64,000 nucleotides of DNA from Halomarina oriensis (GCF_009791395.1 NZ_WSZK01000006.1:62001-126000); one strand, 5' to 3'. Numbered from the stretch's first letter, positions 9,221 through 17,932 are shown. The notes: generated from the sequence alone by a model not told the origin. A program made the numbers and translations.

Positions 9221-9251
9221 GGCCGTGTGGTCGGGTGGGGTCGGCAAAAGC

Positions 9252-10577
9252 CTACGGTAAATCGCCGGTGATACGCAGCCCTTCGGCCTGGTCCTCCCGT
9301 TCGAGCGCGTCGACGATCTCCGACCGTGACTGACGGGCGACGGTCGTTCCGTCGTCGGCGAGTCGGACGGTCAGGTCGGTCAGGAGGATGGCCTGCTCTC
9401 GGAGGTCACGCACGTCGAGTTTGTCGAGCGTGTCGGCGCGGGTGTGGCCCCAGCCACGGCCTCGCTCGCCGCTCTCACTGGCGACGTGGTAGGCGGGGAC
9501 GCCGCCTTCGAGGACGTACGGCCAGTGGTCGCTGTGGGGACCCTGCCGTGGGTTGGTCTTGATGGGGTGGTCGAACCGCTCGGCCGTCTCCCGGAGGACG
9601 GCGTCCAGGTCGTCGAACCCGTGTGTGAACGCGGTCAGCGACCGGCCCCGGAGGACGCCGTCGCAGTTGACGATGGCCTTGACGCTGTCGAGGTCCGACC
9701 GCTCGGCGTCGTACTCCGACCCGACCAGACCGACCTCCTCCGCGCCGAACGCGACGAACCGAACCCTCGTGTCGAGGTCGTCCTCGCGCATCGCCAGCGC
9801 GTTGGCGAGTTCGACGACCATCGCCGTTCCCGCGCCGTTGTCCATCGCCCCCTCGGCGATGTCGTGGGCGTCGACGTGACTCGTCACGAGCACCTCCTCG
9901 TCGGTGTCGGGACCGAGGACGGCGTGGACGTTCTGGCTCGTTGCGGTGTCGTACTCGCAGTCGACGTCGACGGTCACCTGCTCGCCCTCGAACCGTCGCC
10001 GGAGTCGTGCGCCGAGTTCGCTGGAGACGCCGACGGCGGGACTCTCGCCGATGGGGGCGTCGGCGGTGCCGACACTGCCCGTCGGGGCGAGACAGCCCTC
10101 GACGTGGTTCTCGAAGACGAACGCGGCCGCTCCCGCCTGAACCGCGCGGTAGTACTTCTCGCGCCGGTGGATGAACCGCTCGTAGTAGTCCGGAACGGTC
10201 GACGAGCAGACGACGACCTTGCCGTCGAGGTCGGCGTCGAAGTCCTCTGGGAGGCCGTAGCCGACGTCGACGAGTTCGCCGGTCACCGCACCGGCGGGCG
10301 AGCGTGGGAGCGCGAGACAGTCCCAGGTCCGTTCGGTGGCGACGGTCTCCTCGTCGGCGGTAATCGTGCTACTCCCCCGTTCCCACCCCTGTACCTCGAA
10401 CTCGTCGAGGTGGGCGTCGCGGGTGCCGGCGTCGTCGAGTGCATCCCGAGTGGCCTCGGCCGCCTGGCGCTCGCCGTCGCTCCCGGCCATCCGGTCGCCG
10501 ACGTCGACGAGCGTCTCCAGGTGGTTCCAGCCGCGCCGACTCGTGAACGTCACGCCGATCCAGCTATGGTCACTCAT
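9252..10577 (-). CDS. M28-family zinc aminopeptidase with PA domain
   Basis: 441 residues with no signal peptide, so probably cytoplasmic. Likely zinc ligands, in the M28 order, are His234, Asp246 (GAMDNGAG), Glu281 next to the catalytic Glu280 (GAEEVGLVGSEYD), Asp306 and His351 (HSDHWPY). Residues about 100-180 form the protease-associated insertion (GKVVVCSSTVPDYYE to SPAVGVS). The family removes N-terminal amino acids from peptides. ATG 10577 gives MSDHSWIGV; the longer frame to 10601 has no support. It diverges from the prenyl synthase gene. Confidence 0.88.
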   Translation of the reverse strand: MSDHSWIGVTFTSRRGWNHLETLVDVGDRMAGSDGERQAAEATRDALDDAGTRDAHLDEFEVQGWERGSSTITADEETVATERTWDCLALPRSPAGAVTGELVDVGYGLPEDFDADLDGKVVVCSSTVPDYYERFIHRREKYYRAVQAGAAAFVFENHVEGCLAPTGSVGTADAPIGESPAVGVSSELGARLRRRFEGEQVTVDVDCEYDTATSQNVHAVLGPDTDEEVLVTSHVDAHDIAEGAMDNGAGTAMVVELANALAMREDDLDTRVRFVAFGAEEVGLVGSEYDAERSDLDSVKAIVNCDGVLRGRSLTAFTHGFDDLDAVLRETAERFDHPIKTNPRQGPHSDHWPYVLEGGVPAYHVASESGERGRGWGHTRADTLDKLDVRDLREQAILLTDLTVRLADDGTTVARQSRSEIVDALEREDQAEGLRITGDLP

Positions 10578-10673
10578 AGCCGGTGTCCGGGTGGGTCGCA
10601 CCTAACCGTTGTGAAGCGTGTTCGCAGGAGTCACACGACGGCTCCACGTTCCGAGACCCTCGAATAGCGAGAC

Positions 10674-10678
10674 TTTTT
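10674..10678 (+). promoter_or_regulatory. TATA-like box for the prenyl synthase gene
   Basis: A T-run (GACTTTTTGC) is centred 29 nt before ATG 10705, the spacing for a leaderless archaeal transcript. Confidence 0.5.
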
Positions 10679-10704
10679 GCGTCGCGCCCGACAGTGTCTG
10701 GAGT

Positions 10705-11769
10705 ATGCGGGACGTACTCGACGAGTGGCGACCTGTGGTCGACGAGGAGATAGCGCGGCTCCTCCCGCCCGAGGTCGACGAGGCGTACCTCGCCGACTTC
10801 TTCGGCGAGCCCACCTACGAGTACGACCCGGCGGCCATCCAGGAGGCGCTCGCCGACCCCATCTGGGAACTCCTCGAACGCGGCGGCAAACGCTGGCGGG
10901 CAGTGCTGTTCTTGCTGTTCGTCGACGGGTTCGGCGAGGACCCCGAGGCGTTCCTCCCCTACGCGTGCATCCCGGAGATACTCCACAACGGCACCATCAT
11001 CGTCGACGACGTCGAGGACGGCGCGGAGATGCGTCGCGGTGACCGGGCGCTCCACCTCGAACACGGCACCGACGTCGCGCTCAACGCCGGCAACGCGATG
11101 TACTTCCTGCCGCTGAAGATCATCACCCGGAACCCCGGCGACCTGTCCCCGGAGATCCGACTCAAGGCCTACGAGATGCTGATGGACGAACTCAACCGGA
11201 CGCATCTCGGACAGGGGATGGACATCTGCTGGCACAACCACGAGCGTATCACCGTCAGCGAGGCGCAGTATCTGGAGATGTGTGCCTGCAAGACGGGCTG
11301 TCTCGGACGTATCGTCGCCCGTCTCGCGGCCATCGTCACCGGCCAGGACGAGCCGACCGAACAGGCCGTCGCCGACTACGCGGAACGGATGAGCGTCGCG
11401 TTCCAGATCGCCGACGACGTGCTGGACGTGGAGACGAGCATGGAGTCCGGCGGCGACTTCGGGAAGGCCGCCGGCAACGACATCCGCGAGGGCAAGAAGA
11501 CGCTCATGTCCATCCACGCCGCCGAGCACGCTCCCGCGGAGGACGTCGCCCGGATGGAGGAACTGCTGTGGGCCGAGGAGAACACCGACGCGGAGGTCCA
11601 GGCGGTCGTCGACATCCTCACCGAGGCCGGGAGCGTGACGTACGCCCGTGACCAGGCCCGAGCGCTCTCGGACCGAGCGCTCGACCACCTCGCGTCGGTC
11701 GACCTCGACCCCGAACCGGCCGAGCAGTTGGCGGACTTCGCGCGGTTCGTCGTCGAACGCGAGGTCTGA
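10705..11769 (+). CDS. idsA: Isoprenyl diphosphate synthase (geranylgeranyl/farnesylgeranyl type)
   Basis: Condenses isopentenyl diphosphate with allylic diphosphates to make the C20 or C25 chains of archaeal ether lipids. The 354-residue protein has the first Asp-rich motif DDVED at 101-105 followed by MRRG at 109-112, and the second DDVLD at 237-241. The GGKRWR substrate-binding region is at 60-65. Product length cannot be read with confidence; residues before the first motif (EILHNGTIIVDD) lack bulky aromatics close to it. ATG 10705 fits the TATA-like box; the longer open frame crosses that box and is rejected. Confidence 0.9.
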   Translation: MRDVLDEWRPVVDEEIARLLPPEVDEAYLADFFGEPTYEYDPAAIQEALADPIWELLERGGKRWRAVLFLLFVDGFGEDPEAFLPYACIPEILHNGTIIVDDVEDGAEMRRGDRALHLEHGTDVALNAGNAMYFLPLKIITRNPGDLSPEIRLKAYEMLMDELNRTHLGQGMDICWHNHERITVSEAQYLEMCACKTGCLGRIVARLAAIVTGQDEPTEQAVADYAERMSVAFQIADDVLDVETSMESGGDFGKAAGNDIREGKKTLMSIHAAEHAPAEDVARMEELLWAEENTDAEVQAVVDILTEAGSVTYARDQARALSDRALDHLASVDLDPEPAEQLADFARFVVEREV

Positions 11770-11892
11770 GTGCGACGGCGTCCGGTCGGAGGGTCACCGT
11801 CGGGCCGTCGTCGGACGGTTCTCTCGCCGGCCCGACACGTCGCCACGAGTCCAATTCCCATGACTCATGTAGACAACCGCCGACGCTCGGGT

Positions 11893-12939
11893 ATGAGCAC
11901 GACGGCGTTCGACGTCGAACTGTTGACGGAACTGACCGAAGAGCGTGGCGTCCCCGGCTACGAAGACCGTGTCCGCGAGGTCGTCAAACGCGAACTCGCG
12001 GAGACGACCGACCACGTCAGCACCGACGCGATGGGCAACGTCGTCGGGACCCTGGAGGGCGACAGCGACTACTCGGTCGCCGTCGCCGCTCACATGGACG
12101 AGATCGGGTTCATGGTCCGGCACGTCGACGAGGACGGCTTTCTCACGCTCGACGCGCTCGGTGGCTGGGACCCTCGCGTCCTGCGTGCCCAGCGCGTCAC
12201 CGTCCACACCGAGGGCGGCGACCTGACGGGCATCATCGGGTCGGCCCCACCACACGGCGGCACCGACGACGAGGAACCGAACGTCGAGGACGTCCACGTC
12301 GACATGGGGATGGACGAGGACCGCGTGAACGAACGTGTCAGCGTCGGCGACCTGGTGACGATGGATCAGACGACCGAACGCGTCGGTGACCTCGTCACCG
12401 GCAAGTCCCTGGACGACCGGGTCTGTGTCTTCCAGTTGCTCGAAGCCGCGCGGCGTATCGAGGACCCGGCGGTCACCATCCACTTCTGTGCGACCGTCCA
12501 GGAGGAGGTCGGTCTCCGCGGGGCGCAGGCGCTGGGTGTCGACGTCGACCCGGACCTCGCCATCGCGCTGGACGTCACCGTCGCCAACGACGTGCCCGAC
12601 TACGAGGACGGCGAGGAGGTCACCGAACTCGGGAAGGGTGCGGCCATCAAACTCAAGGACGCCTCGGTGGTGACGAACCCGAAGGTCAACCGTCGGATGC
12701 GCTCGGTGGCCGACGAGGCGGGAATCGAGTACCAACTGGAGGTGCTGCCCGCGGGCGGCACCGACACCGCGGGGTTCCAGAACACGTTCGGCGCGAAACC
12801 GGTCGGAGCCATCTCGATTCCGACGCGCTACCTCCACACCGTCACCGAGAGCGCCCACGTCGACGACATCGAGAACGCCATCGACCTGCTGGTCGCCGTG
12901 CTGGAGACGGAGACGGGCGAGGAAGACTACACCCTGTAA
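11893..12939 (+). CDS. M42-family metallo-aminopeptidase (TET-like)
   Basis: 348 residues, cytoplasmic. Metal-binding and catalytic residues of family M42 are visible: His67 in AAHMDEIGF, Asp174 in GKSLDDRV, Glu204-Glu205 in VQEEVGLRG, Asp227 in ALDVTV and His315 in RYLHT. Members form large dodecameric shells that trim short peptides; several were first called endoglucanases by mistake. The acidic insertion near 124-146 may be a salt adaptation. ATG 11893 (MSTTAFDVEL) is chosen; the upstream frame is arginine-rich. It follows the prenyl synthase gene by 123 bases. Confidence 0.9.
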   Translation: MSTTAFDVELLTELTEERGVPGYEDRVREVVKRELAETTDHVSTDAMGNVVGTLEGDSDYSVAVAAHMDEIGFMVRHVDEDGFLTLDALGGWDPRVLRAQRVTVHTEGGDLTGIIGSAPPHGGTDDEEPNVEDVHVDMGMDEDRVNERVSVGDLVTMDQTTERVGDLVTGKSLDDRVCVFQLLEAARRIEDPAVTIHFCATVQEEVGLRGAQALGVDVDPDLAIALDVTVANDVPDYEDGEEVTELGKGAAIKLKDASVVTNPKVNRRMRSVADEAGIEYQLEVLPAGGTDTAGFQNTFGAKPVGAISIPTRYLHTVTESAHVDDIENAIDLLVAVLETETGEEDYTL

Positions 12940-12960
12940 TCGCGGCCGAAGCGACTCGCT

Positions 12961-15345
12961 CTACGACCCGCTCGCGTTCTCGCTCGCCGCCGACAACTGC
13001 GACCGGTCGACCGAGTAGAGAGTGACGGCGTCGAACCGCCGTTCGACGGTCACGCCGGGGACGCGCTCGAAGGAGACGTCCTCGCCGTACGCCTCACGTT
13101 CTCGCGGGCCGACGTAGACGTAGTCCACCTCGTACTCGGCGAGCAGTCGGGCGCGCTCCTGGGGACTCGCCTCGAACATCGCGTCGGCGTCGCTCGCACG
13201 GGCCGTGTAGGTCTCCGCGCCACGATAGCCGATCTCGTGACGCCACCCCGCGACGGACATGTGGCCGGTGAGACTCGACTCGGGGTTCGTCCACTGGTAG
13301 GCCTGCCAGCCGGGTGCCGCGGCGATGGTGACCTGTCCCGGCTCGTCGTCGAGCCACCCGATGGCGGCCGCCTCGTCGGCGTGGTAGGTCTCGACGAACT
13401 GGGTCGCGTCCAGCGTCGGGTCCTCGGGGACGTACCACTCCGCGGCACCGTAGTCGTAGCGACCCGGTTCGGCCCCGAAGTGGTCGCTCATGGCGAACCC
13501 ACCGTACAGCGCAGTGCTGGCGAGGACGAGGACGGCCAGCACCGTCGCGGGGCGGACGCGCTCGAACATCGCGCGGTCGGCGCTGGCGAACTCCGCGAGC
13601 GACGGGGCGGGTGTCGCTCGGGCGACGAGCGCCGACAGGGCGGCCCCCGCCGCGGGTGCCCACAGCACCCAGACCTGCATGTACGTCTTGAAGACGGTGT
13701 TGTAGCGGTTCGGCCCGGCCTCCTCGCTCACGAAGACGAGTTCGACGAGGAGGACGACGCCGGTGGCGGCGACCAGCAACACCGTCGCAAAACTCGGGTC
13801 GTGGGCGTCCGCGCGGCGGCCACGGAGGACCAGCCACGCCCCGAGGAGGAGGGGGACGAACAGGCCGAACGCGGCGAATCCGAGCGCCCACGCGACGAGA
13901 CTCGTCACCAGCCAGCCGCCGAGTATCGCCGCGACGGTGCCCGACGACAGCGCGACCGTCTCACGGGCCCGCGAGAACAGGAACGGGACGAATATCAGGA
14001 GGTACGCGCCGTGGACGACGAGTAGCCCCCACAGCGCACTGCGCTCTTGGACGAGTTCGATGGACCGACCGCTCGTCGCACCACCCCAGAACGTGAGCGA
14101 GGCGGCGACGGCGACCAGCGCGAGGACGGCCGTGACGAGCAGTGCTCCGCCCGTCCAGCGCGACTCGGTTCGACTCCACGACGGGAACGCTCGACGGGTT
14201 CGGTCGAGCGTCCCCCTGGAGAGCGGCGACGGCTCGTTCCCGCCGAACCGGGTCGAGAACAGCGTCAGCGGGTCCGCGGGCGCGAAGGCGACGGCGAGCC
14301 ACGCCACGCCGAGGAGTGTCGGGAACGACCAGGTGTTGACGACGGCGAGGAAGGCGGTGACGAGCGCGACGAGGACGAGCAGGCCCCGACGTCGCCAGAC
14401 GTGGCGCTCGAACGTCCGGAAGTACGAGTACGCCAGCGTCACGCCCAGCAGCATGAACGGCGTGCTCATCATGTGGGCGTGGAGGTCACCGTTGAGGAAG
14501 GCGAACAGCGGGAACTCGTTGATGGTGCCGGGGATGACGCGACTCGCGGACCAGTAGGTGAACTCCGAGAACGGGGCGGTCAGCGTCCCTTCCCACTCTT
14601 CGAGGGAGACGCCGGCGACACCAGCGCCGGCCGCCAGCACCGACTGGGGGAGCAGTCCCAGGAGTATCTTCACCGGCACTTCGAGGTTGCTGGCGACGCC
14701 GACGAAGAACGCGCCGAACGCGGCGGCCGTCGTCCGGGACCCGCCGAGTCGGTCGCCGAGCGCCCCCGCCAGTCCGTAGGCCGCGGTGACGAGCATCGCG
14801 TAGAACCCCGCGAGCGCGAGGTTGTAGGCGTAGCGCGGCGCGGTGAACGTCAGTTTCGTCACGATTGCGGCGACGAGGTGGCCGCCGTAGTAGTACTGGA
14901 CGCGTTCGCCCGCGAACCACGGGTCGAGCGGTGGGAGGCGGTCGGCCCGAAGCAGCGCCTTCAGCATCGAGAAGTCGAGGAACTTCTCGCCCATCGTGGC
15001 GTGGACGGCGGGGTCGACGGCACGGACGGCGACGAGAAAGAGGAAGGCGAGCGCGAAGACGAGCGCCGTCTCGACGGCGACACGTGGGTCGGGGCGTGCG
15101 CCCGACCGGAGCGCCAGCACGCTCGCTCCGAGGAGGACCGCCAGCGCGAGGAGGATGGTCGGCCAGCCGAAGGCGACCTGACCGACGACCCACGTGACGA
15201 AGCCGAGGACGAACAGGGAGAGCGTGAGAGCGACGCCGGCACCGCGGTCGGCGAGCGGTGGACAGAGGGCGGCGACGACGGGGAGGCCGGCGGCGAACAG
15301 CGCGAGGTACGCCACCAGCCAGAGCAACACGAGCCCGATTTCCAT
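12961..15345 (-). CDS. DUF2298 (YYY-family) polytopic membrane protein
   Basis: 794 residues with more than a dozen hydrophobic helices and a soluble C-terminal domain of about 150 residues. The name-giving YYY at 151-153 lies in ERVQYYYGGH, after DFSMLKALLRADRLPPLDPWFAG, both hallmarks of the Chlor_Arch_YYY family. Such proteins are large membrane enzymes resembling GT-C glycosyltransferases, and their products are unknown. The start at ATG 15345 is chosen because the upstream frame is the antisense of the next gene. It shares an intergenic region with the divergent glycosyltransferase at 15448, which points to an envelope-glycan role. Confidence 0.88.
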   Translation of the reverse strand: MEIGLVLLWLVAYLALFAAGLPVVAALCPPLADRGAGVALTLSLFVLGFVTWVVGQVAFGWPTILLALAVLLGASVLALRSGARPDPRVAVETALVFALAFLFLVAVRAVDPAVHATMGEKFLDFSMLKALLRADRLPPLDPWFAGERVQYYYGGHLVAAIVTKLTFTAPRYAYNLALAGFYAMLVTAAYGLAGALGDRLGGSRTTAAAFGAFFVGVASNLEVPVKILLGLLPQSVLAAGAGVAGVSLEEWEGTLTAPFSEFTYWSASRVIPGTINEFPLFAFLNGDLHAHMMSTPFMLLGVTLAYSYFRTFERHVWRRRGLLVLVALVTAFLAVVNTWSFPTLLGVAWLAVAFAPADPLTLFSTRFGGNEPSPLSRGTLDRTRRAFPSWSRTESRWTGGALLVTAVLALVAVAASLTFWGGATSGRSIELVQERSALWGLLVVHGAYLLIFVPFLFSRARETVALSSGTVAAILGGWLVTSLVAWALGFAAFGLFVPLLLGAWLVLRGRRADAHDPSFATVLLVAATGVVLLVELVFVSEEAGPNRYNTVFKTYMQVWVLWAPAAGAALSALVARATPAPSLAEFASADRAMFERVRPATVLAVLVLASTALYGGFAMSDHFGAEPGRYDYGAAEWYVPEDPTLDATQFVETYHADEAAAIGWLDDEPGQVTIAAAPGWQAYQWTNPESSLTGHMSVAGWRHEIGYRGAETYTARASDADAMFEASPQERARLLAEYEVDYVYVGPREREAYGEDVSFERVPGVTVERRFDAVTLYSVDRSQLSAASENASGS

Positions 15346-15375
15346 GTTCCTGCGACGGGGAGGTGGGGCTAAACC

Positions 15376-15423
15376 TCTTTTGCACTGGCCGACGCGGCCG
15401 AGTGGCATCCCGAACTGTTTTTG
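15376..15423. promoter_or_regulatory. Divergent promoter pair between the YYY gene and glycosyltransferase
   Basis: On the plus strand GTTTTTG at 15417-15423 lies about 28 nt before ATG 15448. On the minus strand an A/T-rich CAAAAG-like box at about 15376-15382 lies about 33 nt before ATG 15345. Both fit archaeal TATA elements and suggest joint control of the two envelope genes. Confidence 0.5.
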
Positions 15424-15447
15424 TCTCGTGGGCGACTCCCCTCCCCT

Positions 15448-16215
15448 ATGTCGTCCGTCGGTCTCGTCGTCCCCGCCTTCCGACCGAACGCCGAGCGACT
15501 CGCATCCTACGTTCGTGCGCTCGACGAGCGGGTGGCACCGGCGGACATCCGTCTCGAACTCGACGACCCCGACAGGGAGACCCGCGACGCACTCCGTGGC
15601 CTCGACGACCTGCCCGTGACGGTCAACGCCGTCCCCTACCGCCGTGGCAAGGGTGCGGCCATCACCAGCGGGTTCGACAGCCTCGACACCGACGTCCTCG
15701 CGTTCGTCGACGCCGACGGCGCGACCCCGCCCCGGAGCGTTGAGGCGGTGCTCGCCCCGCTTCTCGACGGTGACGCCGCCATCGCGGTCGGGTCCCGGCG
15801 ACACCCCGACGCGACGGTCCTGAGCCACCAGACCCGTGCCCGCCGACGGATGGGCGACGCGTTCGCGTGGCTGGCCCGTCGCCTCCTCGACGTCGACCTC
15901 TATGACTTCCAGTGTGGCGCGAAGGCCATCTCCGCCGACGCCTGGGCGAACGTCCGACAGCACCTCTACGAACCCGGCTTCGCGTGGGACGTGGAGTTCG
16001 TCGCGATGAGCCAGGCGCTCGGCTACTCGCTCGTGGAGGTTCCCGTCACCTGGGAGGACCAGCCGAACTCGACGGTCGAACCGCTCGGGGCCGCCTCCGA
16101 GATGGGCCGAGCGCTGTTCGTCGCACGCCATCGGTCGCTCCGCCTCCAGGACCACCGCTTCCACGGCGCGTTCCCGGAGACCACGACCGCTCTCGTCGAC
16201 CGCCAGCGCAGATGA
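15448..16215 (+). CDS. GT2 glycosyltransferase (dolichyl-phosphate sugar synthase-like)
   Basis: 255 residues, soluble GT-A fold without membrane helices. It has the nucleotide-sugar region VGLVVPAFRPN at the N-terminus and the metal-binding DAD at 88-90 in FVDADGATPP. It resembles DPM1-type enzymes that move a sugar from a nucleotide donor to a polyprenyl phosphate. The family's usual second substrate motif (FQCGAKAI, about 153-160) is present. Its stop overlaps the start of a GtrA gene (ATGA), a common pair for making and flipping lipid-linked sugar. Sugar type cannot be read. Confidence 0.88.
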   Translation: MSSVGLVVPAFRPNAERLASYVRALDERVAPADIRLELDDPDRETRDALRGLDDLPVTVNAVPYRRGKGAAITSGFDSLDTDVLAFVDADGATPPRSVEAVLAPLLDGDAAIAVGSRRHPDATVLSHQTRARRRMGDAFAWLARRLLDVDLYDFQCGAKAISADAWANVRQHLYEPGFAWDVEFVAMSQALGYSLVEVPVTWEDQPNSTVEPLGAASEMGRALFVARHRSLRLQDHRFHGAFPETTTALVDRQRR

Positions 16216-16661
16216 ATCGGCAGTTCTCGGCGCTCCTCTCGAGCGTCCGGTTCGGGAAGTTCGTCTCCGTCGGTGCGGTCGGGGCCGTCTTCGACCTCAC
16301 CGTCTCGACGGTGCTCATCGTCGTCTTCGACGTCGCCCCTCCGGTGGCGAAGGTCGGCGGTGCCGAGGTAGCCATCGTCGTCATGTTCTTCATCAACGAA
16401 CACTGGACGTTCGCGGACGAGGGAGCGAGCGGAGTGGTTCCGACGCTCCGCCGGTTGGTGAAGTCGAACCTCGTCCGGAGCGGTGGCGTCGCCGTCCAGT
16501 TCCTCGTCGTCGGTGCGTTCGGGTCGCTCGCGCTCTCGTTCCCGCTGTTCGGTGTCGACCTCTGGGACCTCGTCCCACTCCCCATCGCCATCGGGGTGTC
16601 GATGCTGCTCAACTACGTCCTGGAGAGCCTGGTGACGTGGCGGGTCGCCGCCGAGGCCTGA
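16212..16661 (+). CDS. GtrA-family membrane protein
   Basis: 149 residues with four predicted helices (about 18-38, 46-65, 90-112 and 120-140). The GKFVSVGAVGAVFDL opening and FFINEHWTF loop are typical of GtrA, a family thought to flip polyprenyl-phosphate-linked sugars across the membrane. It overlaps the preceding glycosyltransferase by four bases, so the two are translated together. The acidic loop DEGASG replaces the usual longer loop. The role as flippase for the product of the neighbour is inferred. Confidence 0.87.
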   Translation: MNRQFSALLSSVRFGKFVSVGAVGAVFDLTVSTVLIVVFDVAPPVAKVGGAEVAIVVMFFINEHWTFADEGASGVVPTLRRLVKSNLVRSGGVAVQFLVVGAFGSLALSFPLFGVDLWDLVPLPIAIGVSMLLNYVLESLVTWRVAAEA

Positions 16662-16747
16662 ATCGGGTCGGCCGCTCCCGCGGTATCGCGTGACGTAGCG
16701 GTCGTGGAATCACAACCCTTTACTAGCAGGCTGGGGTACGAGATAGT

Positions 16748-16822
16748 AGCGGGATGGGATAGCCAGGAGATTCCGCCGGGCTCATAACCCGGAGATCGGT
16801 AGTTCAAATCTACCTCCCGCTA
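16748..16822 (+). tRNA. Initiator tRNA-Met (anticodon CAT)
   Basis: A 75-nt cloverleaf can be drawn. The acceptor stem pairs 16748-16754 with 16815-16821 (AGCGGGA with TCCCGCT), with A16822 as discriminator. The anticodon stem CCGGG/CCCGG (16776-16780, 16788-16792) closes loop CTCATAA with CAT at 16783-16785. The T arm is GGTAG-TTCAAAT-CTACC (16798-16814). The A1-U72 end pair and three G-C pairs next to the anticodon loop mark an initiator tRNA. CCA is not encoded. A TATA-like TTTACTA at 16719-16725 precedes it. The last 21 bases are repeated at 16935-16955. Confidence 0.95.
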
Positions 16823-16828
16823 TGTTCT

Positions 16829-16881
16829 GACGACACACGACACGAACGACGAGCGAAGCGAGTCGTGAGCCGTGTGTCGTC
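16829..16881 (+). other. Stem-loop seven bases downstream of the initiator tRNA
   Basis: Bases 16829-16839 (GACGACACACG) and 16871-16881 are perfect 11-base inverted repeats. Inside them ACGAC at 16846-16850 pairs with GTCGT at 16862-16866, leaving a GAGCGAAGCGA loop. It could act in transcription termination or tRNA 3' processing, or be part of a short element bounded by the tRNA 3'-end copies. Confidence 0.55.
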
Positions 16882-16934
16882 GAACTCGTCCGGAGTAGTT
16901 TGAAGCAGGGAGCGAACGCGAGTGAGTGACCGGG

Positions 16935-16955
16935 GTTCAAATCTACCTCCCGCTA
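16935..16955 (+). repeat. Exact 21-base copy of the tRNA-Met 3' end
   Basis: Bases 16935-16955 repeat 16802-16822 exactly, covering the T loop, half the T stem and the 3' acceptor strand of the initiator tRNA. The flanks differ on both sides. A copy of a tRNA 3' end close downstream is what remains when an element integrates at a tRNA and is later lost. The 112 bases between the copies carry no gene. Confidence 0.85.
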
Positions 16956-17194
16956 CTTCTACTGCGAGCAACGACGAGGAGCGAAGCGACGAGTCCCTGA
17001 GTGAGTAAAACCAGCCGAACTACGAACGAGGCTGCGAGCGACGCGAGCAGGGACGGACGACGAGTAGACTCGAAGCAGGCGACGAAGCGAGCGTCCGTGA
17101 GTCTCGGAGCGTGACGCCTCGTCGTCCGTGATAGTTTCACTCCCGTTTCAGTGGCCACAAACTATTCGTTGAGTGGTGAAGTAGCCGAGCAGTC

Positions 17195-17932
17195 ATGGGA
17201 GAGAGCGAGATTCTCGACGGAGCCATCGCCGAACGGCCACGAGAGGTCGCCGAGCATCCGCTGCTCGCGGCCATCTACGACCGTCACGACGCGCTCATCC
17301 GTCGACACGTTCGCTCCGACGGGCGGACGCTCGAACTCGCGTTCGGTCGCCACGCCCACCCCGACGCCGACGTCGGTGTCGAGGCGTTCCACGAGAACTC
17401 GCTCGACGCACGCGACATCGAGGCGACTACCGCCGACGCCCGTTCGCTACCGTTCGCGGACGACGCGTTCGACACCGTCGTCGGGCGGCGGTTCCTCCAC
17501 CACGTTCCGCCGGCCGACCGTCGTGCGATGCTCGCCGAGGCACGGCGGGTTCTCGCACCGGGCGGGCGACTGATACTGCTCGAAGGGACGCCCGGCCTCT
17601 ACCGGCGGTTCACGAAGGCGCTCGCGTTCCGACTCGGTGCGCTCGGGGAGGACACCGACGAGTACGGTCACCTCTCGGTCGACGACGTCAGTGGTCTGCT
17701 CGACGCCGGCGGGTTCGAGACCCTCGAACTCCGCCGACTCGGGTCGCCGTTGATGCCGTTGAGCCTCTCGAAAGGGGAGTGGAGTGCGCGGGCCGTCTCG
17801 CTCTACGAGCGGACGCAGTTCGTCCGCTGGTGGACGCTGGCAGTGGCGACCCCCGCACCCGGCGTCGAGGTGGGAACGCCAGGCTCAGCCGTCGAGAAGC
17901 GCCGTTCGCCGTCGGGACAACGACACGTCTAA
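17195..17932 (+). CDS. Class I methyltransferase-like protein with weak SAM loop
   Basis: 245 residues. DARSLPFADDAFDTVVGRRFLHHV (about 84-107) and RRVLAPGGRLILLEGTP (about 121-137) match post-I and motif III/IV regions of methyltransferase type 11. The first motif, normally rich in Gly, is LELAFGRHAHPDADV at about 46-60 and has only one of the usual glycines. Substrate is unknown. It lies 26 bases before the GT2 gene and may start the operon running to 20920, so a modification of an envelope lipid or sugar is possible. Confidence 0.75.
   Translation: MGESEILDGAIAERPREVAEHPLLAAIYDRHDALIRRHVRSDGRTLELAFGRHAHPDADVGVEAFHENSLDARDIEATTADARSLPFADDAFDTVVGRRFLHHVPPADRRAMLAEARRVLAPGGRLILLEGTPGLYRRFTKALAFRLGALGEDTDEYGHLSVDDVSGLLDAGGFETLELRRLGSPLMPLSLSKGEWSARAVSLYERTQFVRWWTLAVATPAPGVEVGTPGSAVEKRRSPSGQRHV

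Larger units (their letters stand above)
16823..17194. other. Gene-free stretch after the tRNA with GAGCGAAGCGAG-type motifs
   Basis: No protein gene is supported in these 372 bases. They hold the stem-loop at 16829-16881, the tRNA 3'-end copy at 16935-16955, and repeated purine-rich words (GAGCGAAGCG near 16851 and 16980, GACGAAGCGAGCG near 17080). The last part contains ACTATTC at 17161-17167, a TATA-like box about 28-34 nt before ATG 17195. Confidence 0.6.

Noticed and set aside
15346-16164. N-terminal extension of the YYY protein to 16164
   Set aside because: The extra 273 residues are antisense to the GT2 glycosyltransferase, and a TATA-like box lies just before ATG 15345.
16935-16955. 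Second initiator tRNA gene
   Set aside because: Only the 3' 21 bases are present; no anticodon arm or 5' acceptor strand lies upstream.
16823-17110. CRISPR-like or tandem repeat array
   Set aside because: The GAGCGAAGCGAG-type words vary in length and spacing and are not separated by unique spacers; no cas gene is in the window.
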